From the NCBI GenBank assembly GCA_013420905.1, contig JAAXNY010000008.1:372001-436000 (forward strand): a stretch of DNA of 64,000 nucleotides. The letters run 5' to 3'. The translations under genes were made by a program, and so were the position numbers. The DNA is from Collybia mongolica. Lineage: Eukaryota > Basidiomycota > Agaricomycetes > Agaricales > Clitocybaceae. The notes beneath the pieces were generated by a model, which saw only the letters and a list, made by a program, of their open reading frames with translations, had not been told where the DNA came from and ran no database searches. Below are positions 10,047-20,314 of the stretch, piece after piece; the first letter of the stretch is position 1; every line of letters starts with the position of its first letter.

Positions 10047-11424
10047 TCAAGCAGATATGAAGTCGTCTTCAACCTCGGGCAAGGGCACATCAGCCGGAGC
10101 TACCTCCTCTTTATCATTGTCATCCTGGTCATGGACTTCGGTAGCGCTTGCAGTGGCAGCCTCGTCAGAGCCTCCCTCCAGAGCGGCCTCGTTCATTAGA
10201 CCGTTGAGGCGAGTAACCTCGTCCATAGTGGCGTCACGACGCTTCAATAAGAAGGACACTGTATGACTGATCTCCTCCAACTCAGCGCGGTAGTTTAAAA
10301 GCATCCTACCGAGGGCTTGCTTGGTGTGTGACAAGGGATCGCCCGCGTCAGCAATCAAGCGCGCCCGCGCTAAGACTACATCGTGCTCCTTGGAGGGACG
10401 GAAGTCAATAAAGACACGAGTATCTGATACACAGTCAGTATAAAAATAGAACCATCTATTATTAGAAAACGTACCCTCAGCAGATGCCTTTGGATCTTCA
10501 TCCGGGGTGTCCTGCCTCGTACGCTTTTTGGGACGAAGAGTGCTGCCGCGGTTGAGCTCGGAACGCTTACCGTCCTGTAGGAATAAGAAACAAAGTAATA
10601 GACAGAGCAAAAACAAGAATGGGTACCTTGATGGCAGCCTTTTCAGCCTTAGTCCTTTTGACACGGGGAACCTTAATGTTCTCCTTCTCCTTGCGACTAC
10701 GGGTGATTGGTCCTTCACTAAGGAGACGACTAGTCACTGGCCCAGAGACAGTAGCGCTAGCCGTAGCGCCGGAATCAATGACCATATTCTTGAGTAAAGA
10801 AGAGACGCCATTGAGTATGTCGCGCACTGACAGCGCGGTAGCTAAAAAGAAACATACCGAGTCAGTACCAGACATTTCAATGTCACCGTCATATTCACCG
10901 CCAGCAATGACCTCGCCTGGAATAGCGGGACTATCCGCATCACCACCAGTAGCAGGGACCTAGTACCAGAAAACCATGGTTTAAGAACAGTACAGTGCAA
11001 GATAAGGTAAAAAGCGCGCACCGCGGTTTGAGACAGGTGCTCGGTGCAGACCTTTTCACGGTGACGGTGAATAGCGGCAGTAAGAGTCACAATGTTGCGG
11101 TAGACGGGCTCTTGAAGTAACTCGGGGTATACATGTTGTAGTCCCTGGAATGCTTTACGGACGCCAAAGATAACATTCTGCCAGGACCGCTCCGTCAAAA
11201 CCATTTTGGACTCAGTCAGGAGTAGCTGTAAATTGTAAAAGTTGTTACGATAACGGCGTATATAAGTTAATTGGTAAAAAGTGTACCGCGGTTTCGCCTA
11301 ACTTCCGGACGCTGACCCTTTGTTCAACAAGGGTGTCCATCGATAAACGAGCTTGAAAGGTGTGCCACTGAGCTTGGACCATCTTGAAGTTCTCGATGTC
11401 TTGATAGTTGGGGGGGCTAGTCAT
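10047..11424 (-). CDS. antisense accessory gene B of the Ty3 element (unknown function)
   Basis: A multi-exon gene on the strand opposite to gag-pol. The supported exons are 11287-11424, 11022-11225, 10627-10959 and 10047-10574, joined by GT-AG introns and staying in one frame, for about 400 residues. Two more introns are possible because each is a multiple of three and free of stops: a 69-base one after MSGTDS (ending AAG) and a 51-base one after AEG (GTACGT...CAG). The protein begins MTSPPNYQDIENFKMVQAQW. It has a basic patch resembling a nuclear signal (TRSRKEKENIKVPRVKRTKA), a helical stretch with heptad-like leucines and a strongly acidic tail. I do not recognise a family. A TATA box on the same strand lies 97 bases upstream of the ATG. 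Splice signals and frame conservation over all exons argue that this is a real gene rather than a chance antisense frame. Confidence 0.72.
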
Positions 11425-12119
11425 AATGATGCAGAGGAAATTGATTCTTCGAACCAGAACGTTGTAAAGAGAGTATAATAGAGTTGGGCGATGTCTTGGG
11501 ACAAAAAGCACAGCCAGTGCCCTTTTTATACCTCTACGACTAGAGAAGTGCTACCCAGTCTCTCATTCGTTGCGCGCGTTCTATCCCCAGAAAAATCTAT
11601 ACATTTCAACTGAACAGGTCCGAGACGCGTGCCTAATTGAAATGCTGGGCCCAATTAAAAAAAAAGGAGCTCCGTAAAAATTCATGTGGAGCGCGGCAGT
11701 GTCCGCATGACAACTGGGACAGTTGTTATCAGTGTTGAGGGGGAGATGGGTATAAGCAAAATCGAATTGGAAAAACCTTACCAAGGTTACAAGGATTGAA
11801 ATAGCTTGTCTATAAAAAGTCAGTGATCGCGCCACGGTTTTTAATGATCGAGAGAATTGCACCAGAATTAAACCGTACTATTTATAACTTAAGTAGCCGG
11901 GGCAAGGGCGGAAGCTTTCTTATGAAGACAATAGAACCACAGCCAAATCAATAGCATTGTTTATAGTCCGAGGGACTGTATGTAAGACAAAGTGTTGGAC
12001 TTCAATTAATAAAATTGAAGCCCAACAAAAGGCGGGGGAATAAGTGATATGTAAGGGCACTAGGGCCCGGGAAAACACATATAGAAAGAAAACGTAGGTG
12101 GGGGGGGGGCGCGGCGCGG
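11425..12119. other. intergenic region between the two antisense genes
   Basis: About 700 bp holding the minus-strand promoter of gene B (TATA at 11521-11530) and the 3' flank of gene A. A run of G at about 12100-12110 and a GC-rich patch (GCGCGGCGCGG) sit right at the gene A stop. No other coding sequence was recognised. Confidence 0.4.
11521..11530 (-). promoter_or_regulatory. TATA box of antisense gene B
   Basis: On the minus strand the sequence reads TATAAAAAGG, 97 bases upstream of the gene B ATG (11422-11424). It supports independent antisense transcription within the element. Confidence 0.55.
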
Positions 12120-14069
12120 CTACTCCTCCTTGCTGTCAGGCACGGACGCAGAAGATCTTGACGACGAAGAACTGTCATCAACCTCTACTTCTTCTTCCAA
12201 GGGCGGCCAAGGGAGATTCTGGAAGTCCGCGTAGAAGAGGAGGGCGCTCTCCGTGGCTGGCGTAGTCAGCAAGAGGTTTTGAAGGCCCTCCAGGCCTTCC
12301 TCCTCGTACAACCTACCAATGGTGCCAACTATGCGCGCCAACAAGGAGTCGCGCATTTCAAGCGCGCGGTTAGCGGCCTGAATGACCTCCGCGGCAAGGG
12401 TGTCCGCGTCGCCGAGCTGAGCATAGGCTTCAGCAACCGCTAGTAGAATAAGTAAAATAAGTAGTAAACAAAAAGACGGAAAGAAGATGGCTTACTAGAA
12501 ATGCCCGCACCAAGCATGGGCCCCAGATCCTCACGGAGCCTAGCGCGCTTCTGGGGAGTGAGGCTGAAGCTGCACTTCCCCTTCTTGGTGGTGGCGCATT
12601 CCACGCACGGTTTACCCCAACCGTTGAAGGTGCACTCAATGTCGCCGCGGGTGGCGCACATCGTGCAAGGATAGCCCACCTAGTAAAAATGATCAGTAAC
12701 AAGAAATAAAGTAGTAATAAACATACGGAAGAGCGCCGCGGCGCAAGGTCAGCCAGCAGGGAGGTAATGGGGGACTGTAGCGGCGTCAGCTCCCGGTTGG
12801 GAACCAGCGCGTGCTTGCGGCGTGTCGCCTGTGCCCTATCCCTAGAGCGAGTGGTCTTACGCGACCGACGAGGAGAAGGGGCCGCGGGAGGCAACAACTC
12901 CGCGAACCCCTCTTGAGCCAACTGGCGGGCGATCTCATCCTCGAAGAGCCGAAGTTCAGGGACTTCAACCTTCACCAGCGGCTGCCCAGAGGACTAAGGA
13001 GATAAAGATGAGTAAAAGTAAATGACTTCAAGAGAGAAAAGAGACATACCGGGCCTGCTTCCGAGGGACGCGGCGCGGAAGCACTGCCAGTCCCCTGGGC
13101 GCGCGACATGTCGGACTAGAATTTTGAAATCAAGTCAGCAATAATGTGAAACTCGTAAAGTAAAGGATATACCTGGGGAACCGCACGGCCTTTGCCCTTG
13201 GACCCAGCTGTATGCTTCCGCTTGAGGGGCTATTAAAATAAGTCAACTACCGAAGAAAAGTAATAAAAAGCAGTAATAAACGAACCGCGGGTACCAAGAC
13301 CGGGGAGCGCGCCGGCAAGGGCGCGGCGGACCAACTGTCCCGGTACTGATGGTAATGGCGCGGTGCGCCAACCATGCGAGGAGGGACGAGGAAAGTATCC
13401 TGAAAGATACTTTCACCATTGTCGCGCTCGAAGCGCGACCCCACCTGGTCCAGGACTTGCTCCACAGTGGGAGCCTGGCCCTAAAGTAAAAGGTAGTCAG
13501 CTTGACAAGGGCAGGCAGAGTAAAGAAGTAAACAAGTCACTTACCAGAAGAATGGAATTGTGGCCCAGGTCAGTCGATATGACCGTGCGCCAGGAAGACC
13601 ACGAAGCCTCGCGCGCGTCGACTGGGATGCGCATCACTTGAAGGTGAAGCGCGCGCAGGAGGAGAATAGCCGGATATGGCAGCGAAAAACGCGCGCCACG
13701 GACCACGCCAGTGATGGCATCCTGAGACCAGTAAATAAGTAAAAGGTTTTAATAAGTAAAAGATGGGCGTACGATGAGCATGGAGCAGTGATCGACGAAG
13801 TCAATCAACTCGTCGAGGTCAAGGGGGCCCTGATGGTCCATACGGGGCGCGAGTTCCTCGGCCATAATAATCCACCCTTGCTCCATGGCGACAAAGACAT
13901 CGCCCTCGGCATCTTCAAGGAGGTCGGAAAATGAGGGGACCGGCTGGTCCACATAGACCATAGTGGGGGAACGGCCCTCAGTCGGTAGAATCGCAGCAGA
14001 GAGCGAGAGAGACAGCGCGGAAGGCGAGCGCAGAGCACGAGCCATGGCGGAAGTAGAAGTGGAAGACAT
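12120..14069 (-). CDS. antisense accessory gene A of the Ty3 element, Zn2Cys6-like protein
   Basis: An eight-exon gene on the strand opposite to gag-pol: 13773-14069, 13545-13721, 13286-13480, 13173-13229, 13050-13115, 12727-12993, 12496-12679 and 12120-12439. All seven introns are GT-AG, mostly 47-64 bases, and the spliced frame is open for 520 residues. Several acceptors end in ACTAG or TTAG, with repeated TTACT in the intron body. Exon 7 encodes a cysteine cluster, PCTMCATRGDIEC followed by PCVECATTKKGKC, with spacing C-x2-C-x7-C-x8-C-x2-C-x7-C, very close to the fungal Zn(II)2Cys6 DNA-binding pattern. Exon 6 is basic (RRSRKTTRSRDRAQATRRKH) and the C terminus is acidic and Ser-rich. The start ATG (14067-14069) opens the first exon; a downstream start is possible. 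Function is inferred: a nuclear, possibly DNA-binding protein carried by the retrotransposon. Confidence 0.8.
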
Positions 14070-14510
14070 TTCTGTTTGAAAAGGTTGGAGCGTTTGAGCG
14101 ATGCAGATAGCAAAGAGATTTAGAAATGGGCTATAAAGTCCAAATTGTCTAAAACTTAGCAAGGACGCGAGCTTTTTAAAAACGCACAACCCTGCATTGC
14201 GAAGCTCTAAAGAACAAACAGGAGTACCGATCTCTTGCTGAAGTGTCAGAAACATAACGAGAAAAATGTCCAGATGACTGAAATATCTGTAAAGCGATGT
14301 CCGAATGTCAAGTACTCTCTCAGGAGACGTATATAACTGTCACGATCCTGATGGGAAGTAAACCTCTGGGCTCGATCCCAACATCGCGCGCCTACCTGTC
14401 TAAAAGCGGAACCGTTGTAACATTGTACTGAAAGATTAGACGCGTGCAGACCCGAAGTATTGGACCAACCTGCCGGCAAAGAGAGACTGAGGACAGTCTA
14501 CATTTGTGGT
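14070..14510. other. non-coding region between gene A start and polypurine tract
   Basis: This should contain the minus-strand promoter of gene A. The minus strand has a TATATA-like sequence at about 14327-14333, roughly 260 bases upstream of the ATG, but no close TATA box. No other feature was recognised. Confidence 0.35.
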
Positions 14511-14520
14511 ATGGGGGAGA
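14511..14520 (+). promoter_or_regulatory. polypurine tract
   Basis: ATGGGGGAGA lies immediately before the 3' LTR, the expected site for plus-strand priming during reverse transcription. Confidence 0.75.
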
Positions 14521-15736
14521 TGATAGGGCCCGAAATTGTTTGCACTTATAAAGTCAACAAGTAAGGCTATTAGTGTCATTTCTAATAACCAAGTAAGCAG
14601 TAATAAAGGATTAGAGTCGAGCTCCGAGACGGCTAATCAGAGTGAACTAGTCTAATGGATAATACACTATCAGTACAGAGGACTATGAGTACGGTCTATT
14701 ATTAGTCCTATTCACCATGCCCGGTTACAACCTCGGTGTCTTAGTTCATAAGTAACCGTTGTAGTATGATATCATTAGTCCGGGGATCATCATTAATAGG
14801 AGAAGTAATTGTAAATTCGGGACTTGCACAACCCGATCCTAGTCAGGGGTACTTGGTGTTAACTACCGGAAGTGACAGGACACCGTGAATAGCAACCAGG
14901 ACAATCAGGAGGAGTAAACGACAGTGCCGCGCTGTTTTAATAACAGAGCGCGCGGTCGGGACTTGATAAGAGTTTAGCCAGCTCTTTCAATATTTGATAA
15001 GTAACCAGTAAACGACATAATTGGCACGCATGGCACGCGCGCCAAGTTGTAGTAGACGCGTCAGTATTGAATACAGATTCTTGGCGCGCGGGAGCGCGGT
15101 TCCGTGTAAAATTTACAATTCCATATGATATTTAGTTTGTACATTATAAATAGACTGTAGATGAGTAGCGCTAAGGCAAGGAATCTTGCCCCCACTTCGC
15201 GCTACGATAGAGTATACAAATCACATTTGTTAAAAACACTATTGCGTGCCCGAATTAAGGATCAGATTGCTTCAACGTGTCTTGATTGGAATTGATTGAA
15301 GAACTACAGAATTAAAGAGACTTAGTTCACTTGGAACTTAGTATCGTATTGTCCGTTGGAATTACTAGGCACTTGGCCTTAGTGCACTTGGCACTGTATT
15401 GTTTGATAAGTCACTTGGACTTACAGATCCGTTTGGGATCATTAATAATTGAACGTACACTTGGTACCCAGTCTATTGGATCGAGAAATATTATAAATAT
15501 ACCTAGCAGGTTTATAAACCTGTGTTGAAGCTTTTGTCTGAATCAAACCCATTGGGAGATCATTGAAAAGGGCTTTGGCTAGTACTATTCAAAGCTTAGT
15601 GCTTCTAAGCACTTGAACCCGAACTCAAAACAGGCGATTCCTACTGTTCGTGTGTTGATTGTTAAGTTTGGTGTGTGTGTGTAAGGGATTACATTTCATA
15701 GCATCAGCGCACTTATAGCCCAGGAGCCCCCTATCA
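14521..15736 (+). repeat. 3' LTR of Ty3 element
   Basis: A 1216-bp copy of the 5' LTR at an offset of 13010 with two substitutions. It carries the same TATA box, two-tier stem-loop and mini-hairpin array. The fourth hairpin here has the ACTTG loop that matches the majority of the array. Confidence 0.97.
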
Positions 15737-15740
15737 GCGG
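15737..15740. repeat. target-site duplication GCGG
   Basis: GCGG directly follows the 3' LTR and also directly precedes the 5' LTR (1507-1510). Four bases is within the usual 4-6 range for Ty3-type integrases. Confidence 0.8.
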
Positions 15741-15922
15741 CCTGAAGACTTCTTTCGAGGGGCTTTACTCTTAGCCGTTGAACTTGTTACCAGGAGATTG
15801 TTTTGCTCCAGAACTGCTGCAGTGAGACTCGAGCACCCTTTGCCAAGTAGGTGCTGTGCTTCAGTCTTACGGTGAAGTCTCTCGCTGCAGCCACATGCGC
15901 AAAGGCGTCGTTTATTGCCCAT
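15737..15922 (-). pseudogene. Tnp2 transposase, 5' end separated by the Ty3 insertion
   Basis: The minus strand starts at an ATG (15920-15922) with MGNKRRLCACGCSERLHRK, a Cys-rich beginning common in fungal Tnp2 proteins. It runs in frame to ...KKSSGR at the LTR. The other half resumes at 1506 with TMKQQIIGR in the same frame if one copy of the GCGG duplication and the element are removed. This shows that the target was an open Tnp2 exon. An alternative upstream ATG at 15992-15994 adds 24 hydrophobic residues and is less likely. Confidence 0.82.
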
Positions 15923-16310
15923 GGTGTCTAAATGTCTTAAGTATATAAATAGATTAGTGATAGATAATGAGTTGTGAATGGCCAGACGCACCAAGGTTAA
16001 TGTTCAGAACCTCACCACACCCCACTATCGTTGTTTCCGATGTACAACCCGATCCTAATGGGCAGTACCCCACCGTTTGATATTGCCCTCCCCAATGAAC
16101 ACCTTGATGAAGCGGCGGAACGCCGTCGTGCACGCCTGCAACAACGTTCCTAGGTTTCCTACTTCATTTAATTATTAGTCAATGTATTCCTTTCAATAAT
16201 GATCATGTTCAAATTGTATTGAAGTTCTTATTATGACTACATATTCTATATACTAACTAATAGAAATTTGTATTGACTTACCAAGGGTCTATGAGGAGGC
16301 ATATCAAATA

Positions 16311-16536
16311 GATGGTGGTGGTTTGGGATGAAGAGCGAAACCGTGTGAAAGCGGGCTGGGGCCTTACCTTATTCATCGGAATGTTGAAGTGTCGGGCATC
16401 CCGGGCATCGGGGTCATATGACCGTTCACATGACCCCAATGGCCGGGATACCCGACACTTCAACATTCTGATGAATAAGGTAAGGCCCCAGCCCGCTTTC
16501 GCACGGTTTCGCTCTTCATCCCAAACCACCACCATC
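16311..16536. mobile_element. foldback/MITE element, near-perfect 226-bp palindrome
   Basis: The left arm starts GATGGTGGTGGTTTGGGATG and the right arm is its reverse complement. The arms are about 110 bp and match almost throughout, with a few mismatches and only a short centre near 16420-16430. TA flanks both ends (16309-16310 and 16537-16538), suggesting a Tc1/mariner-type target duplication. It lies between the Tnp2 start and the Spt5-like gene. Confidence 0.75.
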
Positions 16537-16723
16537 TATCTGTTGGAGCCACCGCTCCCTCCTTGTCGACTACTTTGTAAGTATGATTCATTAGTTTATT
16601 AGTATATATCAATGTAGTAGTGTATTAAAACAAAAAACCAACACGAATGATAATGATAGTAATAAAGATAGACTAACAAAAAAATCTAATGCCCTTAGGA
16701 AACCTAAGGACACTGCTGCAGGG

Positions 16724-19325
16724 ATGACAGGCAAGAAGATCCTTAACATAGCACGTGGCTTTGTTGACCTTGAGGCTCAGGTGGATGACAAGGAGGATAA
16801 TGAAGGATTTGAGGAAGATCAGGACCTCGGTGCGCCCCCCCCTGCCTTCGTAGTGCTTGGGACCTGCTAACACCCCGACATGCCAGATGACTTCATTGAC
16901 AGGGACGACACTGTAGAATCCCAAAGCACGGCGAGACCATCTACATCAGTGGTGAGATCTCATGCCCAGGATGGCCAACTAGACGACCTTTTGGAGGGGA
17001 TATTGGAACGTTCACGCGCCCAACGCCCAGCGCACGATTATGGGCCAGGATCAGACATTGAATCGGATGACCTACCCATCAACACCATACGCGGTCCAGT
17101 CGACTCGGATTATCCATTGCTAAGGGTCCGCTGCACTGTGAGTCTTCACCACCGCATTTTGTGATACCTCTTACAGAAATACCTTATTTTCCGCCTCCAG
17201 CTGGGGAGGGAGGAGGAGGCCGTTATTTACCTCTTCCAGAATGCACTTCCAGTTCACAGGTTGCGATCAGCATTCACCCAAGATGCTATACAAGGCTGGT
17301 TTTACATTGAGGCTGCCATGAACACCGAGCTTTCGACACTTCTATATTCAGCCCCAACGATAATTCGTCCCCATGATGGTCTTTTTGGGATTAGGACAGA
17401 GGAATGGACACAATTGCTGGATATGGAGATGCATGGAGGGTCTCCATCAATTGGAGACTGGGTCACAGTCAATTGGGGGCTATACAAAGGGGACGTTGGA
17501 TATGTTCTGTCTACTGAGAACTGGGGGAAAGCTACCCTCCTTTTAGTTCCCCGTCTCCCCCACTTCCCTCAAAATAAGTCCTCTTCCTCTAAGAAAAGGA
17601 AACGACCTCTTACCCGCACGAACCCTGCCTTATTTGACCTTGGGACGGAGGTCAACACCATGGCGAATTATCCCAATGCGCGCGTTGAATATAGAGAAGA
17701 TGGAACGGCCTCTGTCTTCAATCGCATATTCGACCACTCCCTTGAACGTTGAACTTATCATTTCCACTCAATTTCTGTCCCCATTGACACCAAGCCACTC
17801 TCAATGCCAAGTGATATACTTGACAAATTCTTAAGATCCCCCCACCCCCATATCGCAACAGCACAATTCCCTTGCCCCACGGAATGGAAATTCTTCGAAG
17901 GTGAAGAAGTGGTGATCAAGTCGTCAAGAAACAACGGGATTATCAAAGCTATAGGAACTCGCTCTGTGGAAATAGATCTTATGAATGGGGAGGGTCAAAA
18001 GATGTTCCAGTGGTCTAATGTGTGGAAGTATATAGCTCCGGGCCACTTTGTTGAAGTGCAGAGTGGCCCTCTGTGAGGGGAACAGGGATGGGTGGTAGGG
18101 GTTGAAGAACAAATGGTCTCTATTACCGAACGGCTGGAACAAGAGGTACATGAGGATTTTGTCCTTCACAACGCACTAAAGGTAACTAAACAGTTGATAT
18201 ATTTTCGAGTAACTACTAATTAATGTCCAACAGCCAAACGAAGTCCATAGGAATTGGATCAAAGTTATCAGCCCACCGATTACACTCCATGGACACGCTC
18301 CGGTATCAGACGACGAATTGACAGGCCTTATGAAGCGCGACCATACACCCTGGAAAGGCATGGAAGTCATAGTTCAGAAGAAAGGTCACGCAATGAGAGG
18401 TTACCATGCAGTTGTCCAGGATGTTCAGCAGTCGCAGGAGACTTTGAGTGGCCTCAAAGTAACTGTGCAATTTATGCACCTCAACCCAGCAAATCCCTTC
18501 AACAAGCAGGTTCTGGACTACGATGATATTGTGGAAGTGCGGTAAGTCATTTCATATCTACTGATAGTCAGCTTGGCCTCATTTTCATTAAGCTCTCATC
18601 GTAAATTATATGACTTCGCCCCCACCAAAAATAAAATATTTACACCCCTTCCCGCTCATTTTATCACAAATCACCCACCAGTGGCCTCACAGCCTATCCC
18701 CGAGCCATCCGGAAGTGGCACTCCAATGCCCGACTTCCACTACCTCACGCCAGCTTGGAATCCATCGTCAAGGACTCCACTCACACTGCTCCCACCCCTC
18801 GAGGCTGGGCCAAGTACCCGGATATATTCCCCACTCCCTTCACCACAGCCGCAAGGCCCCATCCACCCACTATTAGACATGTGGCTGGTTGGTCGAAAGG
18901 TGAAAGTGCTGGTCACTGAAGGGAAACGGAAGAGCAAGGAGGTAGCCGCTTTGGTCGTGGAGACGGATGGAGAGTTATCCATCCGTTCCACGCATTATAC
19001 CACTTCAGAACTCTTGTCACCAGAGCAAGTTACTCTGAAACATCCCAATCCAACACGCAACAATGGCTTGCTTCTTGTAATTGAGGGCGAGCATTGTGGT
19101 AAATATGTCCGGCGAATTCACCATTGATATGATGGTGACAATGCATTTGTTCTTTTAGCTGTGATCAACCGGACAGAGGATGGCCACGAGAGTTTGTCGG
19201 AGGAGCATTTTGAGCTCAATCCCAACAAACTCTGTGTTGGTATTGAGACTAAGGATGAGAAAGCCCGTGGTGGTGAGCTGATGGCCAGCCTTCTTGAGGA
19301 GGCTCGAAAAACTCGCGCAAAATAA
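16724..19325 (+). pseudogene. Spt5-like NGN/KOW transcription elongation factor, broken by three TGA codons
   Basis: This multi-exon gene encodes a relative of Spt5, the elongation factor that clamps RNA polymerase II. Exons: 16724-16829, 16887-17137, 17201-18181, 18234-18541 and 18593-19325, with introns of 51-63 bases; the first has a TGCTAAC branch site. The order is an acidic N terminus (DLEAQVDDKEDNEGFEED), an NGN-like domain (EEEAVIYLFQNAL ... GWFYIEAAMNTELSTLL), then KOW-like segments (SIGDWVTVNWGLYKGDVGYV; FEGEEVVIKSSRNNGI; PWKGMEVIVQKKGHAMRGYH; and a last one around LVGRKVKVLVTEGKRKSKEV). The frame is otherwise continuous but has TGA at 17750-17752, 18074-18076 and 19125-19127, each explicable as CGA to TGA. 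Related genes are multi-copy in Agaricomycetes and lie near transposons; a role for this copy is unlikely as it stands. Confidence 0.8.
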
Positions 19326-20314
19326 GTAGGGGCACTATTAACATAATCCTTCTATAATATATACATTGCTTGATAATTGACATGCCCACATCCTATCCTA
19401 AGTATGACTTAATTTCTGTCGTTTATGCTGTCTTCCTTTTTCTATTATCCTACGGCCCAGTTTACTTCCCTGCTGCCTTTTTTGTTGGAAATTGAAGTTA
19501 AATACTGGGTTTACTAGGCTTCCACCTTCAACGTGTATATGTATTGTAATATCCTTTTCATGATCAATTATACAACCGAAATGCAGTTAAGTGTTGCACA
19601 TACCTTGTCTTTCACAGATTGAATAATGCTGACTCCCATTTCCCCCTTGCCGTCCTCAGAGATTTTCCCGGAATTCTTGACATGATTATTATCACCTGCA
19701 TCCGATGTTCAGCCTTAGCGCCACTCGTCAAACTGATCTATACCTATTTCTTTGGTTGTACTGGCCTCCCTACTGGAGGCGTTGGAACAATACGGAACCC
19801 ACCCGACGTATTCCGGTAGCCCAAGTTGATTTTCTGGACCAATGGATTGTTCGCGGTCAGAGTCTGTTTCGGGCTCTGTCACATTTTCTATGGTGTTGTG
19901 GCCATCCTCGTTGATGCACGGACTCGCAACACCACTGTGAAGTATTGAGGAACGAGACATGGTAGGCATGAGGTATGCGTTTAGGATAACGAGCTATAAT
20001 TTTACTAACTCAAATATATAACACTATATGTGATTTCACTACTCTACGGGTGTCTTTTCCGACACTTGTTCAGAGATCCGTGGAGCCGCGATAGCAAAAC
20101 CCTCTGCCCCAATATCCGACATTAGAACTCATCAAGCGACAATTAAGTGAATTGGAGTCGGAATTCCTCATTCCGACCCTTGCACTAGTGTCAAGATTTT
20201 GTGTTTTCCGCTTCCGCGTCAATAGTGCCTAACCATGGAGCATATCCATGGTCGAATTCTTAAGGATGTAAGACATCTCTCCTCTCCCTCAACAACTCAA
20301 TCCTCACAATCCTC
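19326..20314. other. no recognised gene
   Basis: About 1 kb between the Spt5-like pseudogene and the next gene. Short frames occur (for example 19619-19819), but none has a recognisable motif or splice context. Confidence 0.4.

Larger units (their letters stand above)
1511..15736 (+). mobile_element. Ty3/gypsy LTR retrotransposon, 14.2 kb, with two antisense spliced accessory genes
   Basis: This is a complete LTR retrotransposon. It has 1216-bp LTRs with TGATAGGG...CCCCTATCA ends, a 4-bp GCGG target duplication (1507-1510 and 15737-15740), a primer-binding site after the 5' LTR, a purine tract before the 3' LTR, and intact gag, protease and pol frames in the order RT, RNase H, integrase, which is diagnostic of Ty3/gypsy. 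The LTRs differ at two positions (2403 G against A; 2541 G against A), about 0.16 percent, so insertion was recent. About 4.6 kb between pol and the 3' LTR is not standard. It holds two multi-exon genes on the opposite strand (10047-11424 and 12120-14069). They make the element about twice the usual length. The element sits inside, and disrupts, a Tnp2 transposase gene. Confidence 0.96.

Noticed and set aside
16040..16153. 38-codon frame ending RRRARLQQRS, upstream of the foldback element
   Set aside because: Short, with no recognised motif and no splice partner found; it may be the end of a lost gene but cannot be supported.
16868..16870. Apparent TAA in the Spt5-like gene
   Set aside because: It lies within an intron (16830-16886), where it forms part of a TGCTAAC branch site.
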